Shown here: in pieces, positions 24,176-31,367 of the stretch | How positions within the stretch are numbered: the stretch's first letter is position 1 | How the letters are laid out: each line of letters starts with the position of its first letter | Assembly (NCBI GenBank): GCA_035707965.1 | Contig: DASSTJ010000188.1 | Span: 1-36,458 of the forward strand | Direction: 5' to 3' | DNA length: 36,458 bases | DNA from: DASSTJ01 sp035707965 | GTDB taxonomy: Bacteria; Actinomycetota; Actinomycetes; Actinomycetales; Angustibacteraceae | Notes under the pieces: generated by a model | Databases searched by the model: none | What the model saw: only the letters and a program-made list of their open reading frames with translations | What the model was told of the DNA's origin: nothing | Made by a program: the position numbers and the translations under genes

Positions 24176-24732
24176 CAGATCACCGACGCGTCGTGAGTCT
24201 GGACCCGGATCAGCGGCTGCTCGAACTCGACCAGCGCCGCGTCGTCGACGCACACCTCGGTCACGGTCCCGGCGACGCCGGACCGCACGGTGTTCATGAG
24301 CTTCATGACCTCGACGATCCCGATGACGGTGTCCTCGTCGACGTGCTGGCCGACCTCGACGAACGGCTCGGCACCGGGGCTCGGCGCGCGGTAGAAGACG
24401 CCGGCGATAGGCGCCCGCACCGCGCTTGCTGAGCCCTCCGCACCGCCCGCGTCGTCCGCGGCGGCAGCCGGGGCCGGGGCCGCCTGGGGTGCCGGCGTCG
24501 CCTCCTGCGCGGACGCCGGAGCGGCGGTCGCGGTCGGCGCCGGAGCGACCGGAACCGCAGCGGGGACCGGAGCGGCCGTGACCGCAGCGCCACCGCGCTC
24601 GATGCGCAGCTCCAGCGGACCGTTGCGGTAGTCGATCGTCGTGGGGAACGCGGATCCGTCGAGGATCGAGAGCAGCCCGACCACGTCGTCGAACGTCAGC
24701 TCGGCGGGCGCCGTCCCTTCGGAGTTCGCCAT
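24175..24732 (-). CDS. Biotin carboxyl carrier protein (AccB-like)
   Basis: A 185-residue carrier. Residues 1-47 are an AccB-like N-terminal part (LTFDDVVGLLSILD, ELRIERGG), 48-105 are an Ala/Pro linker, and 106-178 are the biotinyl domain with the biotin-accepting Lys K144 in EVMKLMN. It shuttles carboxyl-biotin between the biotin carboxylase (18522-19919) and the carboxyltransferase (22721-24175). An AccB-type carrier combined with a PycB-type transferase is an uncommon mix. It is the first gene of the operon; its promoter and two candidate operators lie within about 100 bp upstream. Confidence 0.9.
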   Translation of the reverse strand: MANSEGTAPAELTFDDVVGLLSILDGSAFPTTIDYRNGPLELRIERGGAAVTAAPVPAAVPVAPAPTATAAPASAQEATPAPQAAPAPAAAADDAGGAEGSASAVRAPIAGVFYRAPSPGAEPFVEVGQHVDEDTVIGIVEVMKLMNTVRSGVAGTVTEVCVDDAALVEFEQPLIRVQTHDASVI

Positions 24733-24787
24733 CAGGTCACTTCCTTCGCTGAGGTCCTGCGCCGCACGAGCTTCGCGTTGCGGTCAC

Positions 24788-24832
24788 GTTATAGACAACA
24801 CATCGTTGAGTCAACAGACATCCTGTCGATTC
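24788..24832 (-). promoter_or_regulatory. Promoter and double operator of the carboxylase operon
   Basis: On the minus strand a -35 TGTTGA (24816-24811), 17-nt spacer and -10 TATAAC (24793-24788) precede the carrier-protein gene. AACACATCGTT (24797-24807) lies in the spacer. GACATCCTGTC (24817-24827) lies 20 bp upstream, within the 19-bp imperfect palindrome 24811-24829. The 15-mer ACATCCTGTCGATTC (24818-24832) matches 13 of 15 bases upstream of the importer operon. Confidence 0.6.
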
Positions 24833-25265
24833 AAGATGTCCACAGGCGGAAGAACGGCAGGGTCCACTCGCCGACGGTGGTGGGCTCGACCTGGCACCGG
24901 TCCCCGACGGTCGGGGCGGCGCCGTCGTCCACGACCAGGTGAGAGAGCAGGACGGCGCCCTCGTCCACGCGCACGAGACCGACGTAGTACGGCGCGATGA
25001 CCTGCCACGACGTCTGCCCTGGCCGGTGGACGAGCGTGTGCGTGACCACCCGACCGTGGCCGGACGAGTCCACCCACTCGAGGTCGGCGGACCAGCAACG
25101 CGCGCACCGTCGTCGCGGGTAGCCCTGGCAGCTGCCGCACGACGTGCAGCGCTGCAGGACCAGGCGGCCCTCACGCGCGCAGTCCCAGAAGTACTGGGAC
25201 TCCCCCGTCGGCGTCGGCGGCGCGACCACCAGGTCGTGGAACCGCTCCTCGCCCCAGGCGGTCAT
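24831..25265 (-). CDS. DUF35 zinc-ribbon/OB-fold protein (partner of Cys-less thiolase-like protein)
   Basis: A 144-residue protein with an N-terminal helix (ESQYFWDCAREGRLVLQRC), a zinc ribbon (RCTSCGSCQGYPRRRCARCW, two CxxC knuckles) and an OB fold (VVTHTLVHRP to the end). The N-terminal helix is typical of DUF35 proteins that dock onto thiolase-like partners, such as ChsH2 with Ltp2 in steroid degradation. Its ATG overlaps the stop of the upstream thiolase-like gene by 4 nt (25262-25265). It is the last gene of its operon, and its stop codon lies inside the operator region of the carboxylase operon. Confidence 0.85.
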   Translation of the reverse strand: MTAWGEERFHDLVVAPPTPTGESQYFWDCAREGRLVLQRCTSCGSCQGYPRRRCARCWSADLEWVDSSGHGRVVTHTLVHRPGQTSWQVIAPYYVGLVRVDEGAVLLSHLVVDDGAAPTVGDRCQVEPTTVGEWTLPFFRLWTS

Positions 25266-26425
25266 CGCGTGCTCCCGAGGACGAGCGCGACGGCCTCGCT
25301 CAGCGTCGCACCGTTGCCGGTCACCATGGACAGTCCGGGATCCGGCACCTGCCGCTCACCGGCCTCGCCGCGCAGCTGACGGACCGCCTCGACGACGTGC
25401 GACATGGGCCCCGCCAGACCGCACTGGCTGAAGCCCAGCTGACCACCGTGCGTGTTCAGGGGCACGTCACCCTTCGGCGAGAAGTCGTGGTCGTGGATCC
25501 AGCGTCCGAACTGCCCGGGCGCGCAGACCCCCAGGTCCTCCAGCGTCACGCCGACGACGATCGAGTAGCAGTCGTAGAGCTGGAGGTTGCCGAGGTCGTC
25601 GAGCGCGGCACCGCTGCGGTCGAGCGCGGCGCGCATCGCCTGGCGCAAGGGGCCGGACGTGACGCTGGGCGCGCCGCTCAGGGCGCGGTGCGTCACGTAC
25701 TCCCCGGCACCGAGCAGGTCGGCACCGGCGCGTCCCATGCTGCGCGCGCGCTCCGGCGACACCACCACCATGGCCGCGCCGCCGCTCGCCTCCATCACCG
25801 CCTCGAGCCGGTGGAGGGGAGCGCTGATCATCGGGGAGTCCAGGACGTCCTGCACGGTGATCGGCTGCCCGTAGAAGATCGCGGACGGGTTGAGCTGGGC
25901 GTTGGCTCGCGCCCGGACGGCGATCTCCGCCAGGTCCTCGGCCCGCGTGCCGTACGTGTCCATGTGCGCCTGGGCGATCATCGCGTACGTCGTGTTCGCG
26001 CCGCTCGCCCCGAACGGCACGTCGAACTCGCGGATCGGGTTGCGGTTCTTGGCGCTGGGGAAGGCGCCGGGCCGTGCCGCGCCACCGACGCACAGCACCA
26101 CCTCGCACATCCCGGCGTCGATCGCCGCCGCCGCGCGCCACACCATGCCGGCCGCGCTCGCTCCGCCCAGGTCGACGAGGCCAGCCATGCGCGGGCGCAG
26201 CCCGAGGTACTCGGCCGTGGTCGCCGGGACGTGCTGCGGCGTCTCACCGAGCTGCTGGCCCACCAGCAGCCCGTCGACGTCACCGGGCTCCAGCCACGCG
26301 TCCGCGACCGCGAGCGCTGCCGCATCCGCCATCAGCCCGAGCGACGTCTCTGTCGTGCTGCGTCGCTGCGGCACCAGCTCGCCGATCCCCACGATGGTGG
26401 CGAGCGGACGGCCCTTGTCTCTCAA
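25262..26425 (-). CDS. Thiolase-fold protein lacking the nucleophilic Cys (Ltp/aldolase-like)
   Basis: About 387 residues from the TTG at 26425, which has GAGAGAGG five bases upstream; the frame is open to 26503 but without a good ribosome site. The fold is that of SCP2/lipid-transfer thiolases. The position of the nucleophilic Cys reads VDLGGASAAGM (G87), and the GHP motif is replaced by NTHGGQLGFSQCG. Proteins of this kind with a DUF35 partner include Ltp2-type retro-aldolases, which use Tyr residues instead of Cys; a YDCYSIVVG segment here could supply one. The upstream MaoC gene and downstream DUF35 gene match the layout of steroid side-chain hydratase-aldolase systems. C-C cleavage of a hydroxyacyl-CoA is the likely role. 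Confidence 0.75.
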   Translation of the reverse strand: MRDKGRPLATIVGIGELVPQRRSTTETSLGLMADAAALAVADAWLEPGDVDGLLVGQQLGETPQHVPATTAEYLGLRPRMAGLVDLGGASAAGMVWRAAAAIDAGMCEVVLCVGGAARPGAFPSAKNRNPIREFDVPFGASGANTTYAMIAQAHMDTYGTRAEDLAEIAVRARANAQLNPSAIFYGQPITVQDVLDSPMISAPLHRLEAVMEASGGAAMVVVSPERARSMGRAGADLLGAGEYVTHRALSGAPSVTSGPLRQAMRAALDRSGAALDDLGNLQLYDCYSIVVGVTLEDLGVCAPGQFGRWIHDHDFSPKGDVPLNTHGGQLGFSQCGLAGPMSHVVEAVRQLRGEAGERQVPDPGLSMVTGNGATLSEAVALVLGSTR

Positions 26426-26533
26426 CGCGACCTCTCTCTCGACGCGGCCTGGAAGGTCGGGACGACGGCAGGCGGGACTGGCGTGCCGAGCGGCGCTCGG
26501 CACGCCACGTCCACGCGTGGCTCTAGCTGCGGG

Positions 26534-27007
26534 TCAGGCCTCGGCGTCCTGCAGCGACTTGCGCGGCGACATGTACGCCAGCACCTCGCCCTCGAGGACG
26601 ACCTGTCCGTCGCTGCGCGTCACGGTCTGCCGCAGCTTGGCGATGGGCTTGTCGTGACGCACTTCGAGCACCTCGACGCGCGACGTCACCTCGTCAGGCA
26701 CGTAGACCGGCGCCACGAACCGCCAGTTCACGCTGAGGAACACGCTGCCCGGGCCGGGAAGGTCCTCCGCGCCGACCTCGGAGATGGCGCCGATGATGAG
26801 ACCGCCGTGGGCGATCCGGCGCTCGAACATCGTCGAGTCCTCGATGAAGGCGTCGTCGAAGTGCAACGGGTTGTAGTCGCCGCTGGCCTTCGCGAACGCG
26901 TCGACGTCGGCCTGCGTGATGGTGCGCGTGCGCTGGGCGCTCTCGCCCACCTCCGGTGCCTTGCCGCGAAAGGTGGTGTTCCACACCGAGTTGTTCTCGT
27001 CGTACAT
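26534..27007 (-). CDS. MaoC-type hot-dog enoyl-CoA hydratase/dehydratase
   Basis: A 157-residue hot-dog protein with the hydratase-2 motif SGDYNPLHFDD; D44 and H49 are the expected catalytic pair, and the overhanging segment FERRIAHGGLIIG follows. MaoC enzymes hydrate 2-enoyl-CoA to (R)-3-hydroxyacyl-CoA or the reverse. Start ATG 27007. It sits between the ligase and the thiolase-like gene, with gaps of 57 and 108 bp. No crotonase-type hydratase was seen in the window, so this is the main candidate for the hydration step. Confidence 0.85.
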   Translation of the reverse strand: MYDENNSVWNTTFRGKAPEVGESAQRTRTITQADVDAFAKASGDYNPLHFDDAFIEDSTMFERRIAHGGLIIGAISEVGAEDLPGPGSVFLSVNWRFVAPVYVPDEVTSRVEVLEVRHDKPIAKLRQTVTRSDGQVVLEGEVLAYMSPRKSLQDAEA

Positions 27008-27064
27008 CGCTCCTGCTTCCTGTTGTGGTCGGCGGTCGTGCGGTGGCCGGCGAGCAGCGCCGGA

Positions 27065-29074
27065 TCAGTCGGTGAAGGCGGTGAAGGCCTCGAGGCTCTC
27101 CGGGTTCTGCATGGCTCCGGGAGTCACGACCTCGGCGGGAGCGGCTCCCTCGAGGATCCGCTTCACGGGTACCTCGAGACGTTTCCCGGTGAGGTTGCGG
27201 GGCACCTGCGGCACCTGGTGGACGGCGTCCGGCAGGTGCCTCGGGGAGAGCTGCGACTTGATGGCCTGCCGCACCGTCGCCCGGAGCTCGTCGGTGAGCG
27301 GGGACCCCTGCTCGGTGACGAGGAACAGCAGCAGCCGGCCGCCCTCCCCCGGCACCTTCTCCACGTGCACCACGAGGGCGTCGTCGACGCCGGGGACCGT
27401 GTCGAGGACGTCGTAGAACTCGGCGGTGCCGAGCCGCACGCCGTCCCGGTTCAGGGTGGCGTCGGAACGGCCGTAGATGGCGCACGACCCGTCGTCCCAG
27501 AACGTGATCCAGTCACCGTGGCGCCACACGCCGGGAAAGTCCTCGAAGTACGCGGCCCGGTAGCGGCTGCCGTCGTCGTCCCCCCAGAACCCGACCGGCA
27601 TGGACGGCATCGGCTTCGTGACCACGAGCTCGCCCTGCTGCCCCACCACGGGCCGGCCCTGGGGGTCGTACGCCATGACGCTGACGCCGGGGTACGCCGA
27701 GGCCATGCGACCGGTGCGCACCGGCTGGTCCGCGGAGTCCCCGACGAAGCCCGAGCAGATGTCGGTGCCGCCGGACCCGGACATGAGACGCGCGTCGGGG
27801 GAGACGGCTGCCGAGCCCCAGCTCGCGATCTCGGGAGAGCAGGCGGTTCCCGTGACGCCGAGCTGCAAGATCGCCGACGTGTCCACGTGCTCCGACGGCA
27901 CGTAACCGGCGCGGCGACAGAGTTGGAGGAACCCGGGGGACGTGCCGAAGTGGGTGATCCGGGCCCGTTCGGCCACCCGCCAGAGGACACCGACGTCCGG
28001 AACCGTCGGGGCGAGGTCCGTCGTCACCACGGCGGCGCCACGCCCGAGCGACGAGATGACGAGGTTCCACATCATCCAGCCGGTCGTGGTCTGCCAGAAG
28101 GCGCGGTCGCCCGGCTGCACGTCGTGCGAGAGCGCCAGCGACTTCAGGTGCTCCAGCGTGATGCCGCCGTGACCGTGCACGATCGCCTTCGGCAGACCGG
28201 TCGTCCCGGAGGAGAAGAGCACGTACAACGGGTGCGAGAACGGGACGCGTTCGAAAGCGAGCTCGCCCGGTGCGGCCGTCAGCGCGGACCACGTCAGGTC
28301 GGTGCCGTCGATCGCCGGCTCGCGCCGGAGGTACGGCAGGACGACGAGCGTCTCCACCGTGGGCAGCGCGGCCCGGATGCTCTCGACCTCCGGACGCCGG
28401 TCGACCCGCTTCTCGCCGTAGACGTACCCGTCGATCGCGACCATGACCTTGGGCTCGATCTGCCGCCAGCGGTCGATCACGCTCTGCACCCCGAACTCGG
28501 GCGCGCACGAGGTGAACACCGCTCCGAGGCTGGCCGTGGCCAGCAGCAGCGCCACCGTCTCCGGGATGTTCGGGAGGCAGGCGGCGACGCGGTCGCCGCG
28601 CCCGACCCCCTGCTCCTGGAGGCCTCGCCGGAGCCGTGCGACCAGGTCGCGCAGCTCGGCCGCGGTCAGCTCGACGTCCGGCCGCGACTGGGAGAACCCG
28701 AGGAGCGCCACGTCGTCGTCCGCCATCCCGGGCAGCCGCAGCATCACCTCGGCATAGCTGAGCTCGGCTCCGGGGAACCACTCCGGCCGGAACACCTGGG
28801 ACGCCTGGTGCGGGGCCAGGGCGGTCGGGTGCGCACCCGGGAGCTCGAAGTAGTCCCAGAGGGCCGACCAGAACTCCACGTGCTCGTCGATGGACCAGCG
28901 CAGGAACGCGTCGTAGTCGGCGAGGTCGAGCCCGCGGGTGCGACGCAGCCAGTCCATGAGCTGCTGGGCGGACGTCTCGCGCCGGTTCGCGGCCGGCTCC
29001 CACAGCACCTGCGGCTCGGTGTCGACGACGGCTCGAGGCGCCACGCCGTTCTCCTGACCGGTCAGCACGTTCAC
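27065..29074 (-). CDS. Acetoacetyl-CoA synthetase-like acid:CoA ligase
   Basis: A 669-residue ANL-superfamily ligase. The N-terminus (PQVLWEPAANRR, LADYDAFLRWSIDEHVEFW, ALWDYFEL) closely follows acetoacetate-CoA ligases, and the total length matches that family. The adenylation motif is SSGTTGLPKAIVHGHGG, the later core motif GSGGTDICSGFVG, and the C-terminal catalytic Lys is in NLTGKRLEVPVKR. It should use ATP to convert a 3-oxo acid or similar acid to its CoA ester. The GTG at 29074 overlaps the thiolase stop by 4 nt (GTGA), coupling ligase and thiolase synthesis. A substrate larger than acetoacetate cannot be excluded. Confidence 0.85.
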   Translation of the reverse strand: MNVLTGQENGVAPRAVVDTEPQVLWEPAANRRETSAQQLMDWLRRTRGLDLADYDAFLRWSIDEHVEFWSALWDYFELPGAHPTALAPHQASQVFRPEWFPGAELSYAEVMLRLPGMADDDVALLGFSQSRPDVELTAAELRDLVARLRRGLQEQGVGRGDRVAACLPNIPETVALLLATASLGAVFTSCAPEFGVQSVIDRWRQIEPKVMVAIDGYVYGEKRVDRRPEVESIRAALPTVETLVVLPYLRREPAIDGTDLTWSALTAAPGELAFERVPFSHPLYVLFSSGTTGLPKAIVHGHGGITLEHLKSLALSHDVQPGDRAFWQTTTGWMMWNLVISSLGRGAAVVTTDLAPTVPDVGVLWRVAERARITHFGTSPGFLQLCRRAGYVPSEHVDTSAILQLGVTGTACSPEIASWGSAAVSPDARLMSGSGGTDICSGFVGDSADQPVRTGRMASAYPGVSVMAYDPQGRPVVGQQGELVVTKPMPSMPVGFWGDDDGSRYRAAYFEDFPGVWRHGDWITFWDDGSCAIYGRSDATLNRDGVRLGTAEFYDVLDTVPGVDDALVVHVEKVPGEGGRLLLFLVTEQGSPLTDELRATVRQAIKSQLSPRHLPDAVHQVPQVPRNLTGKRLEVPVKRILEGAAPAEVVTPGAMQNPESLEAFTAFTD

Positions 29075-30312
29075 ACCCTCTCGATGATGATGGCCATGCC
29101 CTGGCCGCCGGCGACGCACATGGTCGCGAGGCCGACCTGCTCGTCACGGGCCTCCAGCGAGTGGAGCAACGTCGTGGTGATGCGCGCGCCCGTCATCGCG
29201 AACGGGTGCCCCAGGGCGATGGCGCCGCCGTTGACGTTGAGCTTCTCGTCCGGCACGCCGATCTCGGACGCGCACGGCAACGCCTGGGCCGCGAAGGCCT
29301 CGTTGAGCTCGACGAGATCGAGGTCGTCGACCGTCATGCCGGCCCGGCGCATCGCCTGCCGCGACGCCTCGATCGGCGCGAGTCCCATGATCTCGGGCGA
29401 GAGAGCGGTCAGTCCCGTCGCGACGATCCTGGCCCGTGGGGTGATGCCGAGATCGCGGGCTCGGGACTCCGACATGACGACGAGCGCCGCGGCGCCGTCG
29501 TTGAGCGGGCACGCGTTGCCCGCGGTCACGGTGCCGTCCTCGGCGAACACCGGGGCCAGCTGGCTCAGACCTTCCAGCGTCGTGCCGGGCCGCGGGGACT
29601 CGTCCTCGGCCACCCACGAGCCGTCGGTGGCACGCACCGGCGTGATGTCGCGCTTCCAGAAGCCGCTGTCGTGGGCGTCCTTGGCCTTGCGCTGCGAGTG
29701 CAGCGCGAACTCGTCCTGAGCACGGCGCGACACCCGCTTGAGCCGGGCGACGTTCTCCGCCGTCCGACCCATCTCCAGGTAGACGTCCGGCAGCAGACCG
29801 TCGAGCCGAGGATCGGTCCAGGTCTCGCTCGCCCGCTCACGCGCGCGGCGCGTGGGGGCGTCGAAGACCGGGTGGCGCCAGGAGCCGCCGACGAGGCTCT
29901 GCGCCTCGTCCGGCAGGTAGTCGGAGGTACCGCGCGCGCGATGCCGGCTCTCGAGCTCGAGGCCGCCCGTGACGAAGACGTCGCCCTCGCCCGCGGCGAT
30001 CGCGTGGTACGCCATGCGCAGGCTCTGGATCGAGGCGGAGCAGTACCTCGTCATCGTCATCGCGGGCACGGTGTCCAGGCCGAGCATGACGGCGATGACA
30101 CGGCTGATGTTGCTGCCGTGCTCGCCGCCGGGCTGCCCGCAGCCGAGCATGACGTCGTCGATCTCGGCCGGGTCGAGCTCCGGCACCTGCGCGAGTGCAG
30201 CGCGGATCACCTGGGCCCCGAGGTCCTCGGGTCGCATGTCGGCGAAGGCGCCCTTGTACGCCTTGCCCATGGGCGAGCGGGCGGCGGCGACGATGACTGC
30301 TGCGTCGGTCAC
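29071..30312 (-). CDS. Acetyl-CoA C-acetyltransferase (classical thiolase)
   Basis: A 413-residue degradative thiolase. The nucleophilic Cys is C91 (TRYCSASIQSL), the His lies in ALGHPFAMTGAR (a variant of GHPIGATGAR), and the second Cys is in MCVAGGQGMA. It would cleave a 3-oxoacyl-CoA with CoA to give acetyl-CoA. As the first gene of the operon it is joined to the acetoacetyl-CoA-synthetase-like ligase by a 4-nt overlap. Together the two would turn a 3-oxo acid into acetyl-CoA plus a shorter acyl-CoA. Confidence 0.9.
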   Translation of the reverse strand: MTDAAVIVAAARSPMGKAYKGAFADMRPEDLGAQVIRAALAQVPELDPAEIDDVMLGCGQPGGEHGSNISRVIAVMLGLDTVPAMTMTRYCSASIQSLRMAYHAIAAGEGDVFVTGGLELESRHRARGTSDYLPDEAQSLVGGSWRHPVFDAPTRRARERASETWTDPRLDGLLPDVYLEMGRTAENVARLKRVSRRAQDEFALHSQRKAKDAHDSGFWKRDITPVRATDGSWVAEDESPRPGTTLEGLSQLAPVFAEDGTVTAGNACPLNDGAAALVVMSESRARDLGITPRARIVATGLTALSPEIMGLAPIEASRQAMRRAGMTVDDLDLVELNEAFAAQALPCASEIGVPDEKLNVNGGAIALGHPFAMTGARITTTLLHSLEARDEQVGLATMCVAGGQGMAIIIERV

Positions 30313-30368
30313 GGTCGTTCCTCTCGGCCGGGCTCTCGCCTCACCAGGGTTCGTCCAACTGAGACGAC

Positions 30369-30398
30369 ATAGTGCCGATTAAATCGGCGTGCCGTCAA
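30369..30398 (-). promoter_or_regulatory. Promoter and perfect palindrome upstream of the thiolase-ligase operon
   Basis: On the minus strand a -35 TTGACG (30398-30393) and a -10-like CACTAT (30374-30369) are 18 nt apart. The spacer contains GCCGATTAAATCGGC (30374-30388), a 15-bp palindrome with a single central base. It differs from the AACA-nnn-TGTT sites, so a second regulator may act here. Confidence 0.5.
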
Positions 30399-30406
30399 TA
30401 GACCCG

Positions 30407-31174
30407 TCACTTCTTCAGGTGCCGGGTGGCGTTGGCCATGAAGCCGCCGTCGACGACGAGGTCCTGCCCGCAGATGTACGACGACTCGTCCGAGGCGAGG
30501 AAGACGACGGCGGCCGCGACGTCCTCCGGCTGGCAGGACCGGCCCAGTGCCGTGCTCGCGCTGAAGGAGCGCACGAGACCCGCCGCATCGCTCGTCAGCG
30601 GCGTGGGGACGAATCCGGGGGACACCGAGTTGACGCGCACACCCCGGCTGCCCAGCTCGTCCGCGGCGACGGCCGTGAGGCCCCGGACCGCCCACTTCGA
30701 CGCCGCGTACGCCGCCGCCGCGTAGCCGGTGTAGCTGGCGAAGGAGCCGATGTTGACGATCGTCCCGCCGCGCCCGCGGATCATCAGCGGTGCCGCGTGC
30801 TTGATGCCCAGGAAGACGCCCGTCTGGTTCACGGCGATCACCCGCTGCCAGTCGGTGAGCGCGGTCTCGAGGATGCCGAAGCGATGGGTCACGCCCGCGT
30901 TGTTGACGAGCACGTCCAGGCCCCCGACGCGCTCGACGACCTCGCGCAGGCCCGCGGTCCAGGAGTCCTCGTCGGTCACGTCGAGCACGAGCGGCAGCAC
31001 CATGAGCCCTCGCGAGGCGATCTTGTCGGCCAGGGGCTCGACGGCGTCCACGTCGACGTCCGCCACCACGACCGCGGCGGCGCCCTCCTCAGCGACCCGC
31101 TCCGCGATGGCCGTACCGATCCCGCCGGCAGCTCCCGTCACGAGAACGTTCCGGCCCTTCATCCGCTCGCTCAT
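30407..31174 (-). CDS. Short-chain dehydrogenase/reductase
   Basis: A 255-residue classical SDR of the FabG-like kind: TGAAGGIG cofactor motif at 13-20, acidic D39/D41 after strand 2 suggesting NAD(H), NNAG at 91-94, and S144, Y156 and K160 as catalytic residues. The ATG at 31174 (MSERMKGRNVLVTG) is preferred because GGAGGAG precedes it; the frame continues upstream to 31309 without a second good start. It is divergent from the ThDP-enzyme gene and shares a control region with it. It may oxidise a hydroxyacyl-CoA or an alcohol or reduce a carbonyl intermediate; the substrate is not known. Confidence 0.85.
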   Translation of the reverse strand: MSERMKGRNVLVTGAAGGIGTAIAERVAEEGAAAVVVADVDVDAVEPLADKIASRGLMVLPLVLDVTDEDSWTAGLREVVERVGGLDVLVNNAGVTHRFGILETALTDWQRVIAVNQTGVFLGIKHAAPLMIRGRGGTIVNIGSFASYTGYAAAAYAASKWAVRGLTAVAADELGSRGVRVNSVSPGFVPTPLTSDAAGLVRSFSASTALGRSCQPEDVAAAVVFLASDESSYICGQDLVVDGGFMANATRHLKK

Positions 31175-31284
31175 GCCCCAGCTCCTCCGCTGCCCAGACG
31201 CCCGCCAGCCGGACCACCGGCAGGGACGGCCCCCGGCGAGGCCATCATGACGAGGAGTGTCGCTCATCCCGATCGAAACCACTA

Positions 31285-31326
31285 GACGCCTTGACGAATT
31301 CATAAACACCCTGTTGTCTGTGCCAA
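31285..31326. promoter_or_regulatory. Face-to-face promoters sharing one operator (SDR / ThDP enzyme)
   Basis: Plus strand: -35 TTGACG (31291-31296), 17-nt spacer, -10 TTGTCT (31314-31319). Minus strand: -35 TTGGCA (31326-31321), 16-nt spacer, -10 TATGAA (31304-31299). The palindrome AACACCCTGTT (31305-31315) lies in the minus spacer and overlaps the plus -10, so one bound protein could block both. A weaker related 11-mer GACGCCTTGAC lies 20 bp to the left. Confidence 0.55.
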
Positions 31327-31367
31327 CGCGGCACCACCGCTCGACCCGAGACGGAAGGACGAGCCCG

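Noticed and set aside
16567..24732. A leucine/geranyl-type acyl-CoA carboxylase operon (Liu/Atu)
   Set aside because: Those systems use an AccD-type (crotonase-fold) carboxyltransferase and a biotin carboxylase fused to its carrier; here the transferase is a pyruvate-type TIM barrel and the carrier is a separate gene.
25397..29719. A 1440-codon open frame on the plus strand
   Set aside because: It lies opposite five well-recognised minus-strand genes, its translation is Arg/His/Gly/Val-rich without any family resemblance, and long antisense frames are common in GC-rich coding DNA.
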